From Rosa chinensis (Eukaryota > Streptophyta > Magnoliopsida > Rosales > Rosaceae): a DNA stretch of 64,000 bases. The first letter of the stretch is position 1; every line of letters begins with the position of its first letter. The notes under the pieces are model-generated. The model was given only the letters and a program-made list of their open reading frames with translations, searched no databases and was not told the origin of the DNA. Below are positions 21,740-32,912 of the stretch, piece by piece. A program made the position numbers and the translations under genes. Location of the stretch: NCBI RefSeq assembly GCF_002994745.2, contig NC_037091.1, forward strand, positions 29,890,289 through 29,954,288. The letters run 5' to 3'.

Positions 21740-24700
21740 GAGTGGTCCTAGAGACACCAAAATATTTTACCAAATTTCAATCCCAAATGGTGTGGCATTG
21801 CCACCTCATTCATAGTTATTTACAACATGTAATTATGTCAATTAAATTTCATTTATATAGTTTCCATTATATATGCAATTACTTAATATTATATTAAATG
21901 AGAAAAATAATGTTTCCCTGCAATCCCAAAAATTGATCTTCAAATACCAGGGATATTATCATATACCACCTGTCATCATCATCCTCATCTCATGCTGCGC
22001 CAAAATTTGGAACTGAAGGGACGAAAAATCAACTAGGATTTGAATAAATAAAAGGTCTTGCGTATGAAAATCCAAAATAAAGAAGATGATTATGAATATA
22101 GCAACCACAAGGCATAAATTGGCTTTGTAAATCATAATCACAAGGGATTATGATGAAAAACTGTGAGTTAGCTCTTAATAAAAGATTAAGAAAGATACAA
22201 ATCAATACAGAAGTTAATTTAACCAACTTGTTTTGAAATTTGAATCCACTGGATTGGTTCAAGAAATTAAAAGAGAGAACAACAAATTTACTTCTTCTTC
22301 TTCTTCTTCTTTTTTTTTTTTTTTAAACAGTAGAACAAATAATTTACTGGTTGTAGATAGATGACTGCGATATATGGAGGATGAGTTTTGCATTTTTTAG
22401 GGTTTATCAAGACATGAGTTTGCTCGCTTGTTGGATTGATTAACTTCACCGCATTTTCTTCTTCCGTTTTTTAATATCATAGAGATAAATAAACCAATTT
22501 AAAAACATATTCTAAATATATATAAAAAAATGACAGTTTGAATATTTTGAGGTTCATTAGGGCTGATGTGGTCAATGTCATGTCATTTGGGATGGTTTTT
22601 TTATATAGAATTTTGGGATCCAAAGCATTTTTCTTACTTTAATCAATAATTGATATCAAAATATGACTTAAGGTATCACATTGGTAAAGAGGTGAGTGTG
22701 AGTATCAAATTGGGCTTGGCACCAAAATTTAGAGACCAATGGTAAATTTTTCTCTTTAATTAATGATTGGCAGCATTTCCATGCGCGTATTTGAAGAAAA
22801 CACTAGAATTAAAGTAAACTAATGGCAAACCCAATTAATATGTATTTAATTTAAGATAAAATGACACACAAAATTAGTGAAAATCGAAGTTTCCAAGTTC
22901 CAACAAAATAATGAAATGGTCAATACCAACCAACCATGGTTAATGCCATCGAGTTAAGCGGGACCCGACCACTATAAAAAAAAGAGACAGAAAAAGAAGA
23001 AAAAAACAAAGGAGAAAGGAACTATAAAAAAATAAAAAAAATTAATTTTAATTAATGATTGGCACCATCCGTGCCTTTCTTCTTCATGAATCAATCTTGA
23101 TCAACTTGTTCAACCATTCAAATATTCAATTACACTTATTAACTGTCTACATGCATCCACGCTTTACTCTCTCAATAAAAAGAAATGAATATTTGAATTG
23201 GGTTTGCCATTAGTTTACTTTAAGAGTGGTGCTAGAGACACCAAAATATTATACCAAATTTCAATCCCAAATGATGTGGCATTGCCACCGCATTCATAGT
23301 TATTTACAACATGTAATTATGTCAATTAAATTTCATTTATATAGTTTCCATTATATATGCAATTACTTAATATTATATTAAATGAGAAAAATAATGCTTC
23401 CCTGCAATCCCAAAAATTAATCTTCAAATATCACGGATATTCTCATATACCACCTGTCATCATCATCCTCATCTCATGCTGCACCAAAATTTGTAACTCA
23501 AGGGACGAAAAATCATCTAGGATTTGAATAAATAAAAGGTCTTGCGTATGAAAATCCAAAATAAAGAAGATGATTATGAATATAGCAACCACAAGACATA
23601 AATTGGCTTTGTAAATCATAATCGCAAGGGATTATGATGAAAAACTGTGAGTTAGCTCTTAATAAAAGATTAAGAAAGATACAAATCAATACAGAAGTTA
23701 ATTTAACCAACTTGTTTTGAAATTTGAATCCACTGGATTGGTTCAAGAAACTAAAAGAGAGAACAACAAATTTACTTCTTCTTCTTCTTCTTCTTCTTTT
23801 TTTTTTTTTTAACAGTAGAACAAAGAATTTACTGGTTGTAGATAGATGACTGCGATATATGGAGGATGAGTTTTGCATTTTTTAGGGTTTATCAGGACAT
23901 GAGTTTGCTCGCTTGTTGGATTGATTAACTTCACCACATTTTCTTCTTCTGTTTTTTAATATCTTAGAGATAAATAAACCAATTTAAATACATATTCTAA
24001 ATATATATAAAAAAATGACAGCTTGAATATTTAGAGGTTCATTGGGGCTGATGTGGTCAATGCCATGTCATTTGGGATGGTTTTTTTGTATAGAATTTTG
24101 AGATCCAAAGCATTTTCCTTACTTTAATAAATAATTGATATCAAAATATGACTTAAGGTATCATATTGGTAGAGAGGTGAGTGTGAGTATCAAATTGGGC
24201 TTGGCACCAAAATTTAGAGACCAATGGTAAATTTTTCTCTTTAATTAATGATTGGCAGCATTTCCATGCGCGTATTTGAAGAAAACACTAGAATTAAAAT
24301 AAACTAATGGCAAACCCAATTAATATGTATTTAATTTAAGATAAAATGACACACAAAATTAGTGAAAATCGAAGTTTCCAAGTTCCAACAAAATAATGAA
24401 ATGGTCAATACCAACCAACCATGGTTAATGCCATCGAGTTAAGCGGGACCCGACCACTATAAAAAAAAAGGGACAGAAATAGAAGAAAAAAACAAAGGAG
24501 AAAGGAACTATAAAAAAATAAAAAAATTAATTTTAATTAATTATTGGCACCATCCGTGCCTTTCCTCTTCATGAATCAATCTTGATCAACTTGTTCAATC
24601 ATTCAAATATTCAATTACACTTATTGACTGTCTACATGCATCCACGCTTTACTCTCTCAATAAAAAGAAATGAATATTTGAATTGGGTTTGCCATTAGTT

Positions 24701-26343
24701 TACTTTAAGAGTGGTGCTAGAGACACCAAAATATTATACCAAATTTCAATCCCAAATGATGTGGCATTGCCACCGCATTCATAGTTATTTACAACATGTA
24801 ATTATGTCAATTAAATTTCATTTATATAGTTTCCATTATGTATGCAATTACTTAATATTATATTAAATGAGAAAAATAATGTTTCCCTGCAATCCCAAAA
24901 ATTGATCTTCAAATACCATAGATATTCTCATATACCACCTGTCATCATCATCCTCATCTCATGCTGCACCAAAATTTGGAACTCAAGGGACGAAAAATCA
25001 TCTAGGATTTAAATAAATAAAAGGTCTTGCGTATGAAAATCCAAAATAAAGAAGATGATTATGAATATAGCAACCACAAGACATAAATTGGCTTTGTAAA
25101 TCATAATCGCAAGGGATTATGATGAAAAACTGTGAGTTAGCTCTTAATAAAAGATTAAGAAAGATACAAATCAATACAGAAGTTAATTTAACCTACTTGT
25201 TTTTAAATTTGAATCCACTGAATTGGTTCAAGAAACTAAAAGAGAGAACAACAAATTTACTTCTTCTTCTTCTTCTTTTTTTTTTTTTTTTTAACAGTAG
25301 AACAAAGAATTTACTGGTTGTAGATGGATGACTGCGATATATGGAGGATGAGTTTTGCATTTTTTAGGGTTTATCAAGACATGAGTTTGCTCGCTTGTTG
25401 GATTGATTAACTCCACCGCATTTTCTTCTTCCATTTTTTAATATCTTAGAGATAAATAAACCAATTTAAATACATATTCTAAATATATATAAAAAAATGA
25501 CAGCTTGAATATTTAGAGGTTCATTGGGGCTGATGTGGTCAATGCCATGTCATTTGGGATGGTTTTTTTGTATAGAATTTTGAGATCCAAAGCATTTTCC
25601 TTACTTTAATCAATAATTGATATCAAAATATGACTTAAGGTATCACATTGGTAGAGAGGTGAGTGTGAGTATCAAATTGGGCTTGGCACCAAAATTTAGA
25701 GATCAATGGGAAATTTTTCTCTTTAATTAATGATTGGCAGCATTTCCATGCGCGTATTTGAAGAAAACACTAGAATTAAAGTAAACTAATGCCAAACCCA
25801 ATTAATATGTATTTAATTTAAGATAAAATGACACACAAAATTAGTGAAAATCGAAATTTCCAAGTTCCAACAAAATAATGAAATGGTCAATACCAACCAA
25901 CCATGGTTAATGCCATCGAGTTAAGCGGACCCGACCACTATAAAAAAAAAGGGACAGAAATAGAAGAAAAAAAACAAAGGAGAAAGGAACTATAAAAAAA
26001 ATAAAAAAATTAATTTTAATTAATGATTGGCACCATCCGTGCCTTTCCTCTTCATGAATCAATCTTGATCAACTTGTTCAACCATTCAAATATTCAATTA
26101 CACTTATTGACTGTCTACATGCATCCACGTTTTACTCTCTCAATAAAAAGAAATAAATATTTGAATTGGGTTTGCTATTAGTTTACTTTAAGAGTGGTGC
26201 TAGAGACACCAAAATATTATACCAAATTTCAATCCCAAATGATGTGCCGTTAGTTTACTGTCTTCATTAGGGCTGATGTGGTCCATGCCATGTCATTTGG
26301 GATGGTTTTTTTGTATAGAATTTTGGGATCCAAAGCATTTTCC
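21740..26343. mobile_element. Tandemly amplified TIR element array inside one 9-bp TSD
   Basis: Three full units of about 1484 bp (from 21738, 23222 and 24707) plus an internally deleted fourth (26190-26343). The whole array is flanked by perfect 9-bp repeats CAATTCATA at 21731-21739 and 26344-26352. Left ends read GAGTGGTGCTAGAGACACCAAAAT; the right end, reverse complemented, reads GGAAAATGCTTTGGATCCCAAAAT, giving imperfect TIRs. Right-end sequence also occurs inside each full unit, followed by a roughly 590-bp extra segment. The 9-bp TSD suggests a Mutator-like element. Units are non-coding: (CTT)n and poly-A tracts, short frames only. Confidence 0.88.
22811..23222. repeat. 412-bp segment with 28-bp inverted ends inside array unit 1
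   Basis: TTAAAGTAAACTAATGGC...CCAATT at the left is inverted at the right as AATTGGG...TTAGTTTACTTTAA. The right end coincides with the unit boundary at 23222. Equivalent segments occur in units 2 and 3. No flanking duplication is visible, so it may be a nested TIR element or a structural part of the repeat. Confidence 0.65.
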
Positions 26344-26352
26344 CAATTCATA

Positions 26353-26969
26353 AGGAAATAAAAACTTGTCAAATTGCTATGTAAGAAAAACTTGGTAAAA
26401 TGATAGCTTCATATTCCAATAATAAAGAGTTGGTAAAGAGCACATATGTTATGATAATTTCAGCTTCATACCATCTAAAATTTGATGAAACTAGATCGTT
26501 TGCTAATTGTCCCATAAACTAGCTATTCAAAAAAAAAAAAAAAATTGAAGTCCGATCTTGACCAATTCATATCTCACATAGCTGGACGCAAGGGGGTAGG
26601 CCAAGAGGGCATTTAGAACAGAGTATACTTCTTCCTTTCACAATACTCTTCTATTAGTACTTGCATAGTTGCAGAGTTGCAGGAGTTCTGTACAAAATAG
26701 GGAACTAAATATTTGCATACCTGGCTTTAGTGATCTCCATCTTCTCCAACAATCTCCTCCATCTCTTCATAATCCAATTAAAGTCTGTCAAAAGGAAAAA
26801 ACCGTACCAAATATTTAGTCAGTAAAACACAACAACATAATAAACAATTAATTAGATTTAATCAAGAACTTGCTCCCATTGCATACTATGATATTTTAAG
26901 AACTCAAACAATTAAATTATGAGGTGAAGAAAGGGGGGGGGGGGGGCAAACCCAACACCTAGAAGCATA
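26353..26969. other. Region between TIR array and resistance-gene upstream DNA
   Basis: AT-rich, non-repetitive. On the minus strand 26784-26721 looks like a 64-nt exon (acceptor CCTTTTGACAG, donor CAG|GTATGC). A G14 run at 26933-26946 marks a likely sequencing-difficult tract. Confidence 0.4.
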
Positions 26970-27545
26970 ACAATTATTCATAGTCTCTCAAACTCATTCA
27001 TACAAACACTCACAAACCTGGAACAAGATTGCACAAGTATTCAAATATATATATATATATCCTCAACGGAAGAAAAAGACCAGCTAGTGATTCACATATA
27101 AGGATTAATTGCTGTAGAAGATGGGGAAGAAAAAAAACAAAGAACAACCCCAGCAAGAGAAATCAATAAATATAAAGAAAAATCATATGAAGAATATACC
27201 TGGATGATAAGGTTTAGCTTACTTTGCACAAGAGAAAGAGTGATTTCTTTTTTCTTGGAATGAAAATGGTAGGCTTTAGGTTTTTGCCAGGAGACGAACT
27301 CTCCCCCCGAACTAGAACAATAGAGTTTAGGAACTATAGCCGTCGCTTTAATCTGACGGCCATAATAGTAGTAGCTAAAATTTAGGAGGAGAGAGATAAA
27401 ATTTGACTGAAATTTTGGAGCCATTTTGGAGTCTTACAAGCAGATGCCAGCGTGGAAAAAATTGCTGAGGTGTCGAATTTTGAGTGGTTGGTTGAAGAAA
27501 TGAGTTGGTATGGTTCCCCCACCTAAGAATCTCTCTAACAACCAA
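26970..27545 (-). repeat. Inverted duplicate of 20505-20985 (right arm) with candidate divergent transcript
   Basis: Best similarity to the left arm is at 27330-27545; weaker similarity extends left. On the minus strand an ATG at 27424 opens 75 codons ending exactly at a splice-donor-like CAG|GTATATTC (27200/27199), and a further exon-like segment lies at 26784-26721 but meets a stop after five codons. The peptide (start MAPKFQSNFISLLLNFSYYY) is not recognised. It may be the 5' UTR of a transcript divergent from the resistance gene. Confidence 0.45.
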
Positions 27546-27669
27546 TGTGCTGTGTCTTTAGCTTCACAGAAAAAGAGAGAGAAAAACAAAAAAAGAGCCA
27601 AAAAAGAGAGAGAAGGGAAGACTTTCCTTCATAGCTACTTTCTACCAGAAATCGTGATCTGCAGGAGCA

Positions 27670-30357
27670 ATGGGTAACATCTTCTCAGTTAATTTGACTT
27701 GCGATACCCTATTTTCTCGCTGCTGGGATTCCATAGCTAAACAAGAACAACTCTGCATAAGTCTTGAAGAAAACCGTGAAACTCTGCAAACTTCCTTGGA
27801 TGATTTGTTGGCTTTAAGGAATGATGTGAAGCAAAGGGTTGATGATGCTGAGAAGCTGCCGCAAATGAAGCAGACAGAGCAGGTACAACGCTGGATCTCA
27901 AAAGTGGAAACTGTAGAGACTGCAGCTAATGCAGTTTTAGCCAGTAGCATTCAACAAGTCGAGAATGGAGGCTGCTGTTCTAATAACTACTTATCCAGTT
28001 ACAAGTACGGAAAAAGAGTGACTAAATTATTGAGAAAAGTCACTAAATTACAGAGCGAGGGAGTTTTCAAAGAGGTGGCAGCACATAAACTACCAGCAGC
28101 TCTGGACAGTGAAAAACCTATGGAGCCAACAGTGGGCATGGAATCGTTGTTTGATGAGGTTTGGGGCCACATTGAAGATGAAGATGTTGGAGTAATTGGC
28201 TTATATGGTATGGGAGGGGTCGGCAAGACCACTCTCCTCACCAAAATCTATAACAACTTCCTTCACACTCTTAATAATTTCCATTATGTGATCTGGGTGG
28301 TGGTCTCCAAGGACACCACAATTGATATCGTTCAAAATAAGATTGGTGAACAGATTGGGTACTCAACTGACGCATGGAAGCATAAAGAGCAGCATCAAAA
28401 AGCTGAAGACATCTTCAGAGTCTTGAGTAGAAAGCAGTTTGTTTTACTATTGGATGATATATGGAAGCCGGTTGAAATAACCAGAGTAGGGGTTCCTATT
28501 CCTAACAAGCAGAACAAATCAAAAATGGTCTTCACAACTCGTTCTGAAACTGTTTGTTGTCATATGGATGCCCAAAAAAGGATAAGGTTTATGTGTTTGT
28601 CACGGGAAAAAGCATGGGTTTTGTTTCGGGAGAAGGTTGGGGAAGAAGCTCTTTCAATTCATCGAGATATCCCGGAACTTGCAAAAGCTGTTGCAAATGA
28701 GTGTGGTGGTTTGCCACTAGCATTAATTACAGTTGGCCGATCCATGGCTTGCAAGAAGACACCCCAAGAATGGAGTCATGCAGTTCATGTTTTGAAGAAC
28801 TCTGCTGCAGAATTTTCAGGTATGGGAGATAAGGTGCTTCCTCTTCTGAAATTTAGTTATGATAATTTAACCAGTGAGAAAATCAAATTCTGCTTCTTAT
28901 ATTGTACTCTATTTCCGGAAGATTTTCCCATATATAAAGAGGACTTATTATATGGTTGGATGGGTGAAGGGTTATTAGATGGTTATAGCAGTATAGATCA
29001 AGCACAAAACGAGAGCTACGATATTATAGGCACTCTAGTTAATTTATGTTTGTTGGAAGCTGATGGAGCTTGTGTAAAAATGCATGATGTGATTCGTGAT
29101 ATGGCATTGTGGCTGGCCTGTGACGTTGAAAAAATAAACCAGAGGTTTGTTCTGCATGCAAGTCTCAAATTGAGTGAAGCAATACCAGATACCATCACAA
29201 AATGGAGCGGAAAAAGAATGTCATTGATGTGCAGTGGTATTGTTTGGCTAGATGCTGCACCAAAATGTCCCAATCTGCTCACCTTGTTTCTTGGAAGAAA
29301 TAATCTGAAGTCTATTGTGCGCGGATTCTTTGATCAGATGCCAGCCCTCCGAGTATTAGATTTGTCTGGAAATCCAAATCTAGCAGAATTGCCGTCAGGA
29401 GTTCAATATCTGGTTTCATTACAACATCTCAATTTGTCAGGAACTCGTATTAGAGCCATTCCGGAGGATCTCAAGACCTTGGTGAAGCTAAAATATTTGA
29501 ATTTGGAACATATGTTAGAGCTTGATTATCTACCTCAATATATCATATATTTTCCGGTGCTTAGAGTTTTGAGGATGCTCAATTCAGGTTCTGTTGACCG
29601 AATTCTTTTCTGTGGTGATAAGAAAGCCATGGTAGCAAATCTCTGCATTTTGGAACGCCTTTACGTCTTTACTTTGAGCACAGAAAGTACCTCTTGTTTC
29701 CAAACCTTGTTCAATAGTGACAGTTTGTTGACATGCACTCAGTCTCTGCACATCAATGACGGCAACAACCAATTGAGCTCTCTTGATATTACAAATTTGG
29801 GGAACAGGAAAAATCTTCATTCTCTTTGCATTTCCAATTATCCTAAATTGGAACAACTGGAGATTAATTGGGCAGGCGCAGCAGCTAGTACAATGAACTC
29901 AAGGGTCAGAAACCAGACTCGCTTCCTTGGCCTTCAAGTTGTTTCTGTATCAAAATGCACGGATCTCAAGGACTTGACATGGCTCATTTTTGCTCCACGT
30001 CTCATCCATGTAAATGTGACTGTCTGCTACAAAATGGAGAAGGTGATTGATTTGGAAAAACTGGGTGGAGTGGCCAATGCGCTAGATGAGTTGAACCCAT
30101 TTGCAGAGCTTACATTTCTGAATTTGAAGCATCTTCCAGCGTTGAAAAGCATATATGAAAATGCCTTGCCATTTCCATGTCTAAAGGAAGTCAAGATAGC
30201 TTCATGTCCTGCATTGAAGAGGCTGCCACTCAACTCTAGCAGTGCCCGAGGATGTAATCTTGTTATTGAAGGAGGAGAAGAATGGTGGAATGCCTTGGAG
30301 TGGGGGGATGAACTTGCTCCAAATGTTTTCCTTCCCAGCTTCAGAACCCGTAACTGA
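27670..30357 (+). CDS. CC-NBS-LRR disease resistance protein, RPS5/RPS2-like, 895 aa
   Basis: An intracellular immune receptor predicted to sense pathogen effectors and trigger the hypersensitive response. Order: N-terminus MGNIFSVNLTCD, whose Gly2 context fits N-myristoylation as in RPS5; coiled-coil region about 25-130 with GGCCSNNYLSSYKYGKRV typical of this subgroup; NB-ARC with P-loop GMGGVGKTT (180-188), kinase-2 FVLLLDDIW (257-265), RNBS-B MVFTTRSE (286-293), GGLPLA (346-351), RNBS-D CFLYCTLFPED (408-418) and MHDV (471-474); leucine-rich repeats from about 525 to the end. It is a single exon of normal length without internal stops; the start chosen gives the family's conserved N-terminus. 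Likely membrane-associated. All nucleotide-binding motifs look intact, so it is probably functional. A guarded decoy partner such as a kinase is known for RPS5 but cannot be inferred here. Confidence 0.96.
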   Translation: MGNIFSVNLTCDTLFSRCWDSIAKQEQLCISLEENRETLQTSLDDLLALRNDVKQRVDDAEKLPQMKQTEQVQRWISKVETVETAANAVLASSIQQVENGGCCSNNYLSSYKYGKRVTKLLRKVTKLQSEGVFKEVAAHKLPAALDSEKPMEPTVGMESLFDEVWGHIEDEDVGVIGLYGMGGVGKTTLLTKIYNNFLHTLNNFHYVIWVVVSKDTTIDIVQNKIGEQIGYSTDAWKHKEQHQKAEDIFRVLSRKQFVLLLDDIWKPVEITRVGVPIPNKQNKSKMVFTTRSETVCCHMDAQKRIRFMCLSREKAWVLFREKVGEEALSIHRDIPELAKAVANECGGLPLALITVGRSMACKKTPQEWSHAVHVLKNSAAEFSGMGDKVLPLLKFSYDNLTSEKIKFCFLYCTLFPEDFPIYKEDLLYGWMGEGLLDGYSSIDQAQNESYDIIGTLVNLCLLEADGACVKMHDVIRDMALWLACDVEKINQRFVLHASLKLSEAIPDTITKWSGKRMSLMCSGIVWLDAAPKCPNLLTLFLGRNNLKSIVRGFFDQMPALRVLDLSGNPNLAELPSGVQYLVSLQHLNLSGTRIRAIPEDLKTLVKLKYLNLEHMLELDYLPQYIIYFPVLRVLRMLNSGSVDRILFCGDKKAMVANLCILERLYVFTLSTESTSCFQTLFNSDSLLTCTQSLHINDGNNQLSSLDITNLGNRKNLHSLCISNYPKLEQLEINWAGAAASTMNSRVRNQTRFLGLQVVSVSKCTDLKDLTWLIFAPRLIHVNVTVCYKMEKVIDLEKLGGVANALDELNPFAELTFLNLKHLPALKSIYENALPFPCLKEVKIASCPALKRLPLNSSSARGCNLVIEGGEEWWNALEWGDELAPNVFLPSFRTRN

Positions 30358-30383
30358 GGGGCTTTTCTGGTGTCCACTTCCAG

Positions 30384-30632
30384 GTAACTAAACTACTTTT
30401 ACCAATTTACTTGAATGTAATCTAAAAGACATGAATATATTCTGAAAGATGCCCATGTTGTCACATGAATAAGCTATGAAAAAACCAATTCAAGTTAAAT
30501 TCATCTGCTTAGTTAATTCCCTGATTTGTAGTTAGTAAAATGTATAGGCGGTGATAAAAATGTTGGAAATTTGTGGGGTGTAGATGCTCCTTTGGACATC
30601 CTTCGATCATGTACTTGAATTTTTTTTTTCAG
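30384..30632 (+). other. Possible 3'-UTR intron of the resistance gene
   Basis: TTCCAG|GTAACT follows the stop codon by 26 bp, and a T-rich stretch ending TTTTTTTTTCAG|CTAATC lies 249 bp later. Introns in NLR 3' UTRs are known; one this close to the stop is possible without triggering decay. Only transcript data would confirm it. Confidence 0.4.
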
Positions 30633-30810
30633 CTAATCCGGCCCCCGATTTGGTGTTGGCAGAACAAGGCTCTATTCGTTGCAACTGCGACTTGGACTGA
30701 GTTCATGTGAAAGATATTGTGCTATAATTATGGATTGCTTGTATTCTGTTATATTACTATTATTTTACGAGACTCTAAATATCTGAGATTGTAATAAGCT
30801 CTCTGGGACG

Positions 30811-30938
30811 AAATGGTGTTAGCTCAGTGGTTAGAGCACCCGCTACCTATGTACGAACTCATGGGTTCGAGTCACCATGGGGGCAGGAGTGAAACCATTT
30901 GATCCTCTTTCAATTTTAATTTTAATTAAAAAAAAAAA
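30811..30938 (+). mobile_element. tRNA-derived SINE in the 3' flank of the resistance gene
   Basis: The A box TAGCTCAGTGG (30820-30830) and B box GGGTTCGAGTC (30863-30873) are correctly spaced, followed by a body shared with 5627-5735 and a tail of A11 at 30928-30938. The acceptor stem of a tRNA cannot form, so this is a SINE, not a tRNA gene. No clear target duplication is visible, so the 5' end is approximate. Confidence 0.8.
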
Positions 30939-30939
30939 G

Positions 30940-31476
30940 GTTCTTTGGTTTCCTGGACTTTCTATTACTTATTTGCCTAACATTCATTTTGGGTAAGAAA
31001 TTACATATGCGTTATGCTTTAATTTTCTTTTTATTTTTGCTTATTTAATTATGATTTATGAATTCCCTTCAACTTGCCTCTTCTCACCTCATTTGAAAAA
31101 CGAGATACACACGAAAATGGGCAAATTCCTAGCCACTTCTTTTGGCACATTTTAAATTTTCAAAAAGAGAATGAACAGCAGGACATTTTTAGAAAAAAAA
31201 ACTAAGAGACGGATTTTTTGTCGTCATCTGCCCGCTAAAGCTAATTGTTTCTTGTACTCTTTTATTTTTGGATTAGGATTATCCTCAATTTTATCAATAG
31301 TACCTTAACTTCATTTTAATTACAACCAACACCTGAACTTATCAATTTCATCTTTAATGGTACTCATCGCTAATTTCCGTTAAACTTCCGTTAAAAATTG
31401 ACATGATCTCTTTTTAAGGATAGTTTGACTAAGTACCCATTCAAATAATTTTGTCTATTAAAAAGTCTTAAATAAT
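30940..31476. other. Intergenic AT-rich DNA
   Basis: No gene seen. Around 31290-31420 are CTTAACTTCATTTT and CGTTAAACTTCCGTTAAAAA motifs reminiscent of the MITEs in this window, but matching inverted ends and a TSD were not found. Confidence 0.45.
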
Positions 31477-31970
31477 AGAGATATTTAAATCAAGGTCCAA
31501 TTTCGTAGTTCAATAGTAGATGCAGTCCGGTCACTTTTTCTTTATTAATTGCAGTCCATTGACTATTTGTTCTGTCCAATTTGCCCCTTCAAGTCAAGAA
31601 AGGAAACAAATTTAAATTACCTGATTTTGCGAAATTTTCATTATTATTATTTTTTATTTTTCAAATATTGAAATTGAAATTATTAATTATACATAATCAT
31701 TCCAAAAATCATGAATAAATATAAGAGATATTTAAATCAAGGTCTAATGTTGTAGTTCAATAGTGGATGCAGTCCGGTCACTTTTTCTTTGTTAATTACG
31801 GTCCATTGACTATTTGTTCTGTCCAATTTGCCCCTTCAAGTCAAGAAAGGAAACAAATTTAAATTACCTGATTTTGCGAAATTTTCATTATTATTATTTT
31901 TAATTTTTCAAATATTGAAATTTAAATTATTAATTATACATAATCATTCCAAAAATCATGAATAAATATA
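31477..31970. repeat. 247-bp tandem duplication
   Basis: Units 31477-31723 and 31724-31970 start AGAGATATTTAAATCAAGGT and differ at only a handful of positions. Non-coding. Confidence 0.92.
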
Positions 31971-32003
31971 AAATGAACATAACTAAACAATATAAAACTT
32001 AAA

Positions 32004-32863
32004 GAGAGTTTCTATTTGGACCTCCAAATCTGCTCACTTGAGCTCACTATGTTATGAATTATTAAATGACATATATAACCTACTATAAAATGACTATTAG
32101 GGACAATAATTATACCAAAAAAATGGTTATATTTATTTTCTCTAGACTTTCCAATTCAATAATATTAGATTGCATTCTCTATTATTTTCCCTATCTATTT
32201 TCATTTTCCAATTTCACTACGTACTCATTAAAGCATTCATATATATATATATATATATATTAAGAAATAAAACTATGATTAAGATAAAAATGTATGATAT
32301 GCATATTGAACGCATATTGGTCAGGGAGAACAAAATAAATTGTATTATGCTCTAAATCTAAATCTGTCTATTATATTTGTAAAAAGAAGAAGAAGAAAAA
32401 AAGAGCTAGCAAATAAAAATAAATAAAAAATATTTAAATAATTAATCATGAGGTACAGAAAATAGAGAAACATTAAGAAAAAATTATTAATCTTTTTTTT
32501 TAACAGCTAAAAAAGAAAAAGTAAATAAAAAAAATCACATAATAGTTCATGTTATTTTATTTTTATTAATTTTTAAAACTCAATACCTTGTGTTTGATTT
32601 TTTTTTATTGGATAAGAGATTTATGTTATCTGATTAAGGAATAGAGATGTAATTAAGATTTATAGAGTAATTAAATCATTGAAATGACTAAGTTTTTTTA
32701 TTATAAAGATCTTAGTTTGTTTGTAAATTAATTATATGAGTGAGGTTATTTGAGGAACTTTAGTGAGGTTTAATGAGTAAATTTAGTATTTGAAAATTTG
32801 ATAGGAGGTGTAAAAAGCATAGAGGTCAAGTGAGTAAATTTGGAGGTTCCAATAGAAAAACTC
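32004..32863. mobile_element. TIR element, 860 bp, 9-bp TSD AAACTTAAA
   Basis: Ends GAGAGTTTCTATTTGGACCT and, from the right, GAGTTTTTCTATTGGAACCT, followed by further complementarity (CCAAAT, CTCACTTGA). Perfect 9-bp duplications AAACTTAAA lie at 31995-32003 and 32864-32872. A non-autonomous Mutator-like element: the interior is AT-rich with a TA microsatellite near 32238-32261 and no transposase. Confidence 0.9.
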
Positions 32864-32912
32864 AAACTTAAAACATCAAGTCAACCTAAGTAATAATTAA
32901 AAATCTTGAAAT

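Noticed and set aside
23513..25331. Frames with poly-Leu/Phe/Lys in the TIR array
   Set aside because: They come from (CTT)n and poly-T tracts, and differ between units through length changes.
30815..30885. tRNA gene
   Set aside because: A and B boxes are present, but the 5' end GGTGTTA has no complementary 3' acceptor arm and an A-tail follows; it is a SINE.
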